Assembly (NCBI GenBank): GCA_963742865.1
Contig: CAVUNW010000015.1
Coordinates: 173,447-237,446, forward strand
Direction: 5' to 3'
Origin: Bog-532 sp963742865
GTDB taxonomy: Bacteria; Actinomycetota; Actinomycetes; Streptosporangiales; Streptosporangiaceae
Length of the DNA stretch: 64,000 nucleotides
Numbering within the stretch: position 1 is the first letter of the stretch; each line of letters begins with the position of its first letter. Of this stretch, positions 28,401 to 37,690 are shown piece by piece. The notes beneath the pieces were generated by a model. The model saw only the letters and a list, made by a program, of their open reading frames with translations. It was not told the origin of the DNA and made no database searches. Made by a program: the position numbers and the translations under genes.

Positions 28401-28990
28401 TGGCGCCGGCCGGCCCCTGGGTGTTCGGGTCGCTGGCGCTCGCGTTTGTCGTGCTGCCGCAGGAGGCCAGCGGCGCGGACGGCGTGTCGGTGGGCTTCGC
28501 CGGCCTGGTTACGTCGCTGACCGTGGCCAGCGGAATCGCGGTCCAGCCGCTGGCCCGGTGGATTGAGGCCCGGCTCAGCCTCGCCGGGTACGTCGCCGGT
28601 CTCGGCTTCGCGGTCGTGGCCGCGGCGGGGGCAGCGGTCGCGGCGACCTACGCCAGCCGGGCGGCCGCGATCGGCTGCGCCATCGGGTTCGGGCTGGCCT
28701 ATGGCCTCTGCCTGGTGTCCGGGCTGCGCGAGTGCGAGCGGCTCGCGGACGAGGGTGAGCACGGCGCCGTGGTCGCCTGCTACTACGCGCTCAGCTACGC
28801 CGGGTTCGGTGCCCCCTATCTGGTCGCCGCGCTGAACGGCCCCCTGGGCCGGGTCGGTGCCCTCGGGGTCCTGGCCATCGCCGCCGCCCTCACCGCCATG
28901 TGGGCCACCACCTGTACGGACATAGCCCCCCGGACCGCCAGCGGCCTTTCCGCAGCATTCGCGGAAAGGCCGCCCCGGGTCCTCAGGTGA
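25478..28990 (+). CDS. GT2 cellulose-synthase-like glycosyltransferase joined in frame to MFS transporter
   Basis: One open frame of 1170 codons with two unrelated parts. Residues 1-~640 are a membrane GT2: N-terminal helices, then SLHVPAHNEPPGMVIDTLRS, VILIDDNTDDESLW, IGVVDSDYQIEPGFL (DxD), CITEDAELSLRLL and GQRYRWCFGGIQIL (QxxRW), then C-terminal helices. A Ser/Thr/Pro linker follows (~residues 665-735). From ~761 a 12-helix MFS begins (FAMFAVAWGANQFSPLLVSY, VGGPVSDRVGRRPAVIPFL as motif A). TTG 27758 has GGGGGGAG upstream and could start the transporter alone. Either a natural fusion or two genes joined by an indel near the G7 run at 27740. ATG 25478 has GAAAGG upstream. The product could polymerise and export a beta-glycan. 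Confidence 0.75.
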   Translation: MLAALLLAGMVAAPLSSIALFTPAHQHARTAGAWPATRRFALAVLGTAVLAAAVAGALRLLGVSQHNLVAGLAGVVFASVVWLPVTRQWNARAHLAWASTLFLFVVYLTYALEWTFQSHLGPASTVGGVLLWFFEVFAAILSCAYLWEICDALGTEQWRRRITPDVTFGVDERDLPMVSLHVPAHNEPPGMVIDTLRSLLRSNYPRFEVILIDDNTDDESLWRPVEAWCARHGVKFAHLADWPGYKSGALNYALRELTDSRAELIGVVDSDYQIEPGFLRRCAPAFADPWTGFVQAPQDYRDWQYARYYRRLYYSYKYFFAVSQPSRNEHNGAIFAGTMGLIRRVALDELGGWDEWCITEDAELSLRLLRAGWSGLHLDQSWGHGIMPLTFEALKGQRYRWCFGGIQILRMHWRSLLPARKTRENHLSLAQRWAYLAGGLQWYGDLLGLVFLVFLLAGAANLALGGGELFRKLTTFLVATVPVLVILGLVRAVALLRRGTGASWRDALGAFFIWQSTSLVVARASVLGLFARKAAFLRTPKTSEQAKWWEALRANWAETSLAVLGFAGIAAALSKAPQLSGILLAALLLFPTLGMAAAPVNSWAAQRAALPQWLRDRRTSEFRRDRSAFTAGVATGGLVAVLGVVVAAAVLLLTPSHHPVTTPNLVGPAQGSTAATPSASPSASPTQSSPSPTPSTAPATTPAPTPTTAPPSPSPTVSVSAPGSPTAASIPLWSVLPIYPDLPGHLWLGRRIRTRGGAPELYAAGSWRRVAFAMFAVAWGANQFSPLLVSYRHELRLSAGVEAALFAIYAATLIPGLLVGGPVSDRVGRRPAVIPFLVASPLATTLLMDGGHSLPLLAAGRALSGLCSGVVFGSATAWVQELSPNPAVSARRAAVALSAGFGSGPAVASALAQWAPDPLVLPYLPHAVIALLAIAVIWRAPETVTASRSGASAARAGARRWPPRAVRSGRFWRAVAPAGPWVFGSLALAFVVLPQEASGADGVSVGFAGLVTSLTVASGIAVQPLARWIEARLSLAGYVAGLGFAVVAAAGAAVAATYASRAAAIGCAIGFGLAYGLCLVSGLRECERLADEGEHGAVVACYYALSYAGFGAPYLVAALNGPLGRVGALGVLAIAAALTAMWATTCTDIAPRTASGLSAAFAERPPRVLR
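28941..28973 (+). terminator. Perfect hairpin overlapping the 3' end of the MFS frame
   Basis: GCGGCCTTTCCGC (28941-28953) and GCGGAAAGGCCGC (28961-28973) are perfectly complementary over 13 bp with a 7-base loop. It looks like a terminator yet lies before the annotated stop at 28988-28990. An alternative frame has TAG just upstream, near 28922, so the true MFS stop may precede the hairpin. Confidence 0.6.
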
Positions 28991-28993
28991 GGA

Positions 28994-29031
28994 GGTCAGG
29001 GATAACTGGTTACGGGTCAGGGATAACTGGT
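28994..29031. repeat. 17-bp direct repeat at the 3' end of the beta-helix remnant
   Basis: GGTCAGGGATAACTGGT occurs at 28994-29010 and again at 29015-29031. The right copy encodes the last residues (TSYP) and stop of the minus-strand fragment; the left copy lies just beyond the stop. A small local duplication. Confidence 0.8.
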
Positions 29032-29640
29032 GACGTTCACGGGAGTGGTGTTGGAGGGAGTGGCCCCGCCCGTGGAGTTGATGACGTGCTCGATCACGCC
29101 GACCCCGCCCAGGGAGACCGTGAGCAGGTCGTGGAACTGCACGCCGGGAGTGTTCGGGGCCTCGAACGCATGGTCCGCGACCACCGCGGGGTTGACGTTG
29201 AAGTAGCAGTAGCTGCCGAGCCCATACGCCTGGTGGGTAGTGACGCCGGGCGCGACCCGGTAGGCGGCGTAGCCGTTGGTCGACCCGTTCATCCAGGCGG
29301 CCTGGTTGGGCGGATCGTACGGCATCTCGTTCTGGAAGAAGATCGTCTCACCGCCCTGGCCGCTCCAGGAGACGTCGTAGCCCTGGTAGTGCTCCACGAA
29401 CAGCCCGGTGGCCAGGACGTTGTTGCCGTTGACGACCAGGCCGCTGGTGGCGGTGTTCGTCGTCCAGCCGACGGTGCCCGAGTTGCCATGGTCGGCGCGC
29501 CAGGCCCAGATGTCGTTGACGAGGGTGTTGTTGGCGTTCACGACCAGGCTGTTCGTGGCCTTGCCGGCAATGTCGCCGCCGATCCGGAAGAACGTGTCCT
29601 GAATCGAGATCGGGTTACTCGCGTGGCTTACCGACGAGCC
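29017..29640 (-). pseudogene. C-terminal fragment of a beta-helix secreted protein
   Basis: About 200 codons, read in one frame from ~29640 to TGA 29017-29019: SNPISIQDTFFRIGGDIAGK, NANNTLVNDIWAWRADHGNS, GNNVLATGLFVEHYQGYDVS, TIFFQNEMPYDPPNQAAW, GLGSYCYFNVNPAVVADHAF and a last GVGVIEHVINSTGG. This matches the end of large actinobacterial parallel beta-helix proteins, often annotated as coagulation-factor-5/8-type or adenylyl-cyclase-like. The N-terminal several hundred residues are missing: upstream of GTAGSSVSH the sequence is Pro/Arg-rich without such repeats. No ribosome site precedes it. Likely a remnant, although a truncated product from the internal ATG 29541 is possible. Confidence 0.65.
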
Positions 29641-30079
29641 TGCCGTGCCGACGCAGGGGCGAGTGGGCCCGGGGACGTGAGCGGCCGGGTGGGGAGGGGG
29701 GCCGTTCCGCGCTCGGGACGCGGGCGGACAGGCGGAAAGGAAGAGCGGGCATGGGCGCGGCTCCTGGAGATGGCCTGAACGGGGCAGGGTGACCTGAACG
29801 GACAGGGTGAACGGAAGGATGAGCCCGGAGGCGGTTTCGCGTGCGCACGCTCAGCGTGCGCCGGGGTATCCGGCGCACGCCTCACCTCCGCCCGTGGCTC
29901 GGTAGGGCCAGCCGGCGAGTTGATACAAGGCTTATTTAATGGTGTAACTTAACCTGGCCGTAAAGGGCCGTCAAGGGTTTCCCTGTTCGACTCTGTGCGG
30001 ATGCGCCAACCCGGATGGCCGGGGATGGATGGCCCAGTGTGGATGGCCCAGTGTGGATGGCCCAGTGTGGATGGCGCTG
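29641..30079. other. Intergenic region with no recognisable gene
   Basis: About 440 bases downstream of ftsH. The left half is Pro/Arg-coding-like in several frames without homology. An AT-richer patch at 29915-29960 contains TTATTTAATGGTGTAACTTA. A 14-bp tandem repeat closes the region. Confidence 0.5.
30027..30074. repeat. 14-bp tandem repeat, 3.4 copies
   Basis: GGATGGCCCAGTGT repeats perfectly at 30027, 30041 and 30055, followed by GGATGG. It lies just after the ftsH stop (ftsH is on the minus strand and ends at 30080). Confidence 0.9.
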
Positions 30080-32065
<1,986 letters not shown>

Positions 32066-32240
32066 GGCATGTCCACTGTCATGTTGTCAGTTTGCCCTAC
32101 GCTGAATTGATCTTTGTCCGGACCGGGCACCCGGTTCGCTGATCGCGTAATGTCGCAACAGTACGCTCTGCCGCGGCCGAGGTCATCACTCATCGATGCG
32201 GGGCGCGCTCTCCGGTGCGGCCTGCCGGGCCGCGGTGGGC

Positions 32241-33009
32241 TCAATCGGGCTGGCATGACGGGCACCAGTAGGTGATCCGGTCGCCGAATTCCGCGTGCCG
32301 GATGCGGGTGCCGCAGCGCCGGCAAGGCCGGTCGCGCCGGCCGTATACCCAGGTCTCGTGGCCTCGGCGCTGGTCGCCGGTCGTTACCCGGTCGTACCGG
32401 TCCTTGTTGAAGTCCAGCATCCGGTGCGCCAGGCTGACCAGCGCGTCGAGGTCATTGATCTTGCCGACCGGCCGGGTGGGCCGGATGCCGCGCAGGAACA
32501 GCACCTCGGATTTGTACACGTTCCCGATCCCGGCCAGGTTCCGCTGGTCGAGCAGTGCCTCGCCGACGGGGCGGTCCGGGTCCTCACGCAGCCGCCGCAC
32601 CGCCTCGTCCGGGTCCCAGTCGGGGCCGAGCAGGTCCGGGCCGAGGTGGCCGGTGATCCGGTCCTCCTGCGCGGTGGGGACGATCTCGACGATCCCGAGT
32701 TCGTACCCGATCGCGCGCCACCCGGCGTTCTCCAGGACGAGGCGGATCCGGTAGCTCTCCCGCAGCCGCTCGGACACGGGCGCGATCCGCCAGCGGCCTT
32801 CCATCTTGAGATGCGTGTGCACGGTCAGGCCGTTGTCCATCCGGATGAGCAGGTGCTTCCCCCGGGGCACGACCTCGGTGACGGTGTGGCCCGACAGGTC
32901 GGCCAGCGCGTAGCGGGGCACCCGGAAGTCGCTGCGCGTCAGCTCCCGGCCGGCCAGCGCGTCGTGCAGGAGCCGGGCCGCGTGCCAGAACGGTGTCCCC
33001 TTCAGGCAT
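32241..33009 (-). CDS. nei2: Endonuclease VIII-like DNA glycosylase (Nei2), one frameshift
   Basis: Bifunctional base-excision glycosylase/AP lyase for oxidised pyrimidines. It starts MPEGDTV at ATG 33009, placing catalytic Pro2 and Glu3 as in Fpg/Nei. The frame changes near 32993: the expected next residues FWHAARLLHDALAGRELTRS appear in another frame. The rest is intact: KHLLIRMDNGLTVHTHLKM, ALLDQRNLAGIGNVYKSEVL (H2TH), and zinc finger CRRCGTRIRHAEFGDRITYW then CPSC. About 255 residues, as in actinobacterial Nei2. A missing base in the GTTC region would restore the gene. It stands alone between ftsH and a membrane protein. Confidence 0.88.
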
Positions 33010-33103
33010 AAGACCTAGCATGCCTCAGGCGGCGCCGCGCGCTGACGGCGCCGCCCCGGTAACGGCATGCTTCAGTGCCGGGTGAGCATTCAGGAACCGG
33101 TAC

Positions 33104-35234
33104 TCAGTAGCGGGTGCCGTCCGGCCTGCCGTAGGGGTCCTCGTACGGGTCGTCCGGCCGCCGGGGGTCCCGGTTGCTGGACCGGCGTCCCCGGTACCCG
33201 CCCGTGCCCCCGGGCCCTCCCGGCGGTGCCGGGTCCCCGTACGTCCCGGGATAGGGCCCGCTCCCGTTGCTGCCCGGGTAGGAGGAACTTCCGTTCGGGC
33301 CCGGGTAGGCCGACGTTCCGTTGCCGCCCGGGTAGGCGGGGGGCGCGCCGGTCCTGGGGGAGGACCGGTCCGGATACGCGGAGTCCGGGTAGGACGGTGT
33401 GCCGTGCGCCGGACCCGGAAGCGCGGGGCGCGAACGGCCCGGATTGCCTGGCCGCGGGCGGGCGGGCGCCGCCAGCGGGCGGGCGGGTACCCCCCGCGGG
33501 CGGGCGGGCGCCCCCGGGTGGGGCCGCGTGCCGGGAGCCGCGGGTGGGGGTCTCGTAGCCGCCGGTGCTCTCCGGGTAGGAACCGGCGGGGCGCGCACCG
33601 TTCCGGTACCCGCTGTCCCCGTACGGGTCGCGCCGCCCCGCCGGGCCGCCCACCGTGTTGGGACCGGTGGGCGTGCTAGGCCCACCTGGGCCGGGTGCCC
33701 CATAGCCGCGCGGGTCGGGCCGGAAGGTCTGCGTCTCGTCCGTCGACGCGTCCGGCCGGCCGTGCGAGGGCCGGTGCGTCTGGCGAGAGGCCCGGTAGGA
33801 CCGGCTGTCGCTGGCCTCGCGGGCGTGCCGGGAGAACGACGCGCTGGTCAGCGGGTCCTCTTCGGCACCGCGCGCAGATCGTGTCGGCTCGCCCCGGCGC
33901 CGCGTGCCGCCCGGCGCACCGGGACCGCCGGGACCGCCGGGACCGCCGGGACCGCCGGGACCGCCGAACGCAGCCGGCCCGCGGTCGGGCTGCTGCCGCG
34001 GGCGCGGCTCCGTGCCGTCTTCCGGTTCTGCGGGCCGCCTGCGCGCCCGGCGCCCCCGCCCCATCGCCTGGGTGTCCGCCTCGACTGGCGCGGATACCAT
34101 TCCGGGCGAATCCGGGCCCGCGGCCGCGCCGGGGCCCCCGGGCCGGCCGGGGCCGTCGGCCGGTGTCCAGGGCTGCCCGGCTTCGCCCGGGGCCTGCGCG
34201 GTCCGCGCGGTCGTGGCCAGCGGCTTGTCCGAGGACAGGTCGCTCCAGAATTGATCGTCGGAAACGCCGTCGATCTCGTCGGCCTCGGGCCACGGATCGT
34301 TGTCGTAGTCCTGCCGGGAGCGCCCGATCCGCAACTGCGGCTTCTGGATCCTGGCGATCCGCCGCCGCTCGCTACGGGAACCGCCGGTGCTGTCGTCAGC
34401 GTCCTCGGACGGCGAGTCCGGCCCGGCAGCGGATGCGAACGGCCTGTCGGTCAGCGCGGTCGGTGCGTCGTCGTAACCGGGTGACGGGGCCGGCCCGGGA
34501 GCGCGGCGGCGGCCGGCCGGCCGTCCTTGCCCGCGCGGGCTTCTGGCCGCGGGCTCGCCGAAATCGCCGGCCGCCCCACCCAAATCGCCGGCCGCGGGGA
34601 GATGCGCGGACGAGGAGCGGTCCGCCGGCGGGTAGCTGTCGTCCCGATCACGGTAACCGCGCGGCGGCTCGCTGCCGTACCCCGGCATCGGTCCCGTGCC
34701 CGGGTCATAGCCGCTCGCGTCGTACCCGCCGGTGGCGTACGGACCGGTATCGGGGTCGCCGCCCATCGGGCCGGACACGTGCGTGTCCGCCGCGGCGTCG
34801 TACCCGTCGTAGCCCGCGGCGTGGCCGTAGCCAGCACGCGCGGCAGGGTCGGTTTGGTCGAATCCGGCCGCCTCCCGGCCGCCAGACGCTCGCCGGCCCG
34901 TCCCCGCCGTGACCAGGCTGCTGCGGTCTCCGCCGCCCGCCCTGCGGGAGGACCGGCGCGCCGTGACGTAGTCCGGGACGTCGTACTCGTCGTTATCGTC
35001 GCCGCCGAAACGGCGCCGGGATGATCCGGCCGCCTGGCCGCGGTCAGCCATGGACCGCACCCGGCCCGCCAGCGACGCTGATCTGCCCGACCTGCTCTCG
35101 CCTCTGGCCTGCCGTTCACCGGCTCCGGCGTCGTCAAGATCGGGCTCATCGCCCCGTCCCGACTTCAGACTGAGGTAGAGGGCCGCGAGAATCGTGGCGA
35201 TCACCACGACCCCGAGGACCACGAGCAGAGTCAT
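33104..35234 (-). CDS. Single-pass membrane protein with long disordered tail, frameshifted near C-terminus
   Basis: ATG 35234 gives MTLLVVLGVVVIATILAALY, one N-terminal membrane helix, followed by ~680 residues rich in Gly, Pro, Arg, Asp and Tyr without a folded domain. Recurrent short motifs include GYD, GYG, GGPGGPGGPGG (encoded by about five 9-bp repeats at 33921-33966) and YPG. A better ordered stretch is IARIQKPQLRIGRSRQDYDN then WPEADEIDGVSDDQFWSDLS. The frame changes near 33430; the alternative frame (PSYPDSAYPDRSSP, SAYPGPNGSSSYPGSNGS) keeps the composition and ends at RPDGTRY. Probably a cytosolic tail anchored to the membrane, perhaps phosphorylated. No function assigned. Confidence 0.6.
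33921..33966. repeat. 9-bp tandem repeat within the disordered protein gene
   Basis: GGGACCGCC is repeated about five times without change, encoding Gly-Gly-Pro units on the minus strand. Copy number may vary between isolates or be misassembled. Confidence 0.85.
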
Positions 35235-35403
35235 TTCACCACCCAACAAACCATGGCCTCATGGGTGGCACTAGCGAGGCACACGCGGCCATCGACGCGG
35301 ACCTGCCCCCGGTTTCGCTAGCGCCCTGGACCCGTCTAAGCCTGGTCGCCCCGACGTCCGATTCTTCCGGACCTTACTGGCCGGTGTATGTGGATTACCA
35401 AAG

Positions 35404-35970
35404 TTATGGCATCGCGGCGACGGCGATGCGGCCCCGCGCGACCGCCGCCTGGGCGATCGCCTTCCACGCGGTCAGCGTCGACGCGCCGTTCGGCAGGTTC
35501 AACGTGGACGACAGCGCGTACACCGTGAAGCGGTAACTGTGCCCGGGAGCGGTCGGGCACGGCGGGTCGTAACTGGCCCGGCCCAGGCTGTTGTCGGCCT
35601 GCTTGGCCCCCGGGGGCAGCTGGGGACCGGTCTGGATGTCGGTCGTCGTTTCCGGGATGTCGAACACGATCCAGTAGATGTACGGCGTGATCGGCGCGGC
35701 CGCGTCGTCCACCACGATGGCGTAGCTCTTCGTCCCGGACGGAGCCCCGGTCCAGTCCAGCGGCGGGCTGATCCTCGTCCCGTGGCAGGTGAAATGCTGC
35801 GGGAGCGCACCCTGGCTGAAGGCGGCGCTGCTCACGGTCATGGTGGACGGCGCGTCCGGAGTCAGGCTCGAGCCCTCGGAGGCGGCCCCGCACCCGGTGA
35901 GCAGGGCCGTCACCGCCGCAGCGGCAATGCCTGCGTGGGGGCGGCAGCCCACCCGCCGAAACCGGCTCAC
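35404..35970 (-). CDS. YbhB/YbcL-type PEBP lipoprotein
   Basis: 188 residues from GTG 35970. The N-terminus MSRFRRVGCRPHAGIAAAAV ends in a lipobox LTGC, so it should be a lipid-anchored surface protein. The mature part is a phosphatidylethanolamine-binding-protein fold: LPQHFTCHGTRISPPLDWTG, SYAIVVDDAAAP, YWIVFDIPETTTDI, SYDPPCPTAPGHSYRFTVYA and a final WKAIAQAAVARG. DxDAP and PPxPxxGHxYxF are the conserved ligand-site elements. Role of bacterial PEBP proteins is poorly known. No operon partner is evident. Confidence 0.9.
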   Translation of the reverse strand: MSRFRRVGCRPHAGIAAAAVTALLTGCGAASEGSSLTPDAPSTMTVSSAAFSQGALPQHFTCHGTRISPPLDWTGAPSGTKSYAIVVDDAAAPITPYIYWIVFDIPETTTDIQTGPQLPPGAKQADNSLGRASYDPPCPTAPGHSYRFTVYALSSTLNLPNGASTLTAWKAIAQAAVARGRIAVAAMP

Positions 35971-36136
35971 GCGCCCGTCACCGTTGCCCTCCGGTTGCCA
36001 CAGGTAACCCGATCCGGAAGCCGGACCGCTTCCGGTGCCCGATCTTATGTGGGCGGAAGGCGGCCCGGGGCAATGACGGGCAGGCGTGTCCGCTCTGGCC
36101 GCGCCGGGCCGATGCTGCCGGCCTGCTGGTGCCGGC

Positions 36137-37480
36137 CTACTCCGGCTGGCGCGAGTTTCCCAGCATGATCTCGTCCCACGACGGGACCGACGACCGCCGG
36201 CCGCGCGGTCCCGCCGCCTTCTTGCCGCGCCCGCGGACCGGAGCCTCATCCGCACGCTTTTCGGCGGCTGGTTGCGGCGGCGCCTGGGGTGCGGTTCTGG
36301 CGGGGACGGTCCCGGAGCTGGCGGCTAGTTCCGTGCCGGCGTCTCCCGCAGCCGCCCGTTCGGCATCCGAATTTCCCGCCGTTGGCGCGGCCGCCGGTGC
36401 AGAGGCCGCCGGTGCAGGGGCGGCCGGTGTTCAGGGGCGGCTGGTTCAGGGGCGGCTGGTTCAGGGGCGGCTGGTTCAGGGGCAACGGGTGCGGCGGCAG
36501 CCGGAGTGGTCGCGTGGCCCGCGCTCGCGGCCGCCGGGCGGTCCTGTTCCCGCGCAGCGGAGCGGTCCCCGGCTCGGTCCGTAGCTGTGTCCCTGGTCCG
36601 GGCCGCCGCCTGACTGGACGCGGCCCGACCGGACGCCGCGTGCCCGGCTGGGGCCTGACCGGCCGCCGCCTGACCGGCTGGGGCCTGGGCGGCCGGGCTC
36701 CGGGTCTCTGGTGGCCGGCCGGCCGGCGGGCGCGGGGGCGCGAACGACGGTGATGACGCCGCGTGCGCGGCGGCCCGCGCGCTCGGCTCCTCGACCGGTT
36801 CCTCGACGGCGTGATGCTGCGGTGCGGCCTCCCGGCGGTCCGGGCGCCTGATCGGGGTCACGGTGGCCGCCCCGAGCGATCCGCCGGTCGGCGGGGGCAG
36901 CTCGGCTTCCGGCAGCGACAGCCGACCCGCGTTGTCGTCGGCGGGCGTCACGTGCCGGCGGCGCGGGTCGAACAGCCACTCGGCGATGTGCAGGCGACCG
37001 CCGGCCCGGAACGCCAGCTGAACCTGCCAGCTCCCGTCACCGTGTTTGCGCGAGTCCCACTGCGCGTCCTCCGGATCGGCCCCCAGCTCGGTGAGGCGCT
37101 CGGCCACCACCTCGCCCAGACGGGGACCGGGCGTGGAGTCCCCCTGGCGGCGCACGGACGCGTTCTGCGCCTGCTGGGCCACATAACCGCGCTCGGCGAG
37201 GACGGGGCCCTCGAACCAGCGGACTCTGTTCGACCGGGATTCCCGCCGCGTCCGCGATCTCCTCGACTGTCTCCCCGGCGCGGATTCGTGCCTGGATCTC
37301 CTTGGGTCGCAAGGGATTCTCCACTTCAATCTCATACTGGGCGAGCCGCGAGAACTGACCCCGTGCGACTGCGCGCAGCCGGTCGTCGACGGGCAGCATG
37401 AAGCGCCCGCTCCGCCCCGGAATGGCGAGGACGGCGTAGCTGCCGTCTTCGCTTACCGCGACGAAGCGCAGTTCCTGCAT
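36137..37480 (-). CDS. sepH: Septation protein SepH, two frameshifts
   Basis: Actinobacterial cell-division protein that binds FtsZ. ATG 37480 starts MQELRFVAVSEDGSYAVLAI, then ENPLRPKEIQARIRAGETVE and EIADAAGIPVE (helix-turn-helix of DUF3071). The frame changes near 37228, after which RVRWFEGPVLAERGYVAQQA and TPGPRLGEVVAERLTELGAD continue. The long Ala/Pro-rich middle shifts again near 36432 inside 15-bp repeats coding PEPAA. The conserved C-terminus RRSSVPSWDEIMLGNSRQ ends at TAG 36137-36139 and proves the gene is complete. The SVPSWDEIMxG tail is a family signature. About 447 residues in total. Given its division role the two shifts are almost certainly sequence errors. Confidence 0.9.
36433..36484. 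repeat. 15-bp tandem repeat inside sepH
   Basis: GGGGCGGCTGGTTCA occurs three times in succession with a partial fourth; on the coding strand it specifies Glu-Pro-Ala-Ala-Pro. The frameshift near 36432 is at its edge, so slippage or misassembly is likely. Confidence 0.85.
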
Positions 37481-37690
37481 CGGCGTCCCTTCCGCTCGCA
37501 CGCTGTCCGGGGGCGCTGGGCCCGGCCGCCAGCGTCGTGCCGAGCGTTAACGCTGTGTCCGCTCGTACCCTATGCCGGTACCTCGGGCTCCCGGCACGAG
37601 TCTGTCCGGTCAACGGTCATCTGGCCAGCACCACGGGCGGCATGTCCCGAGTTCACCTCAGCATTTGTGCGAGCGGGGGATGCCGGGCGG

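Noticed and set aside
29735..29885. Possible short coding frames (Arg/Pro-rich) before the beta-helix fragment
   Set aside because: No ribosome site and no similarity to the missing N-terminal part; composition is what random GC-rich DNA gives.
33921..33966. Regular short repeats considered as CRISPR
   Set aside because: The units are 9 bp and directly tandem with no spacers; they encode Gly-Gly-Pro. No repeat-spacer array was found anywhere.
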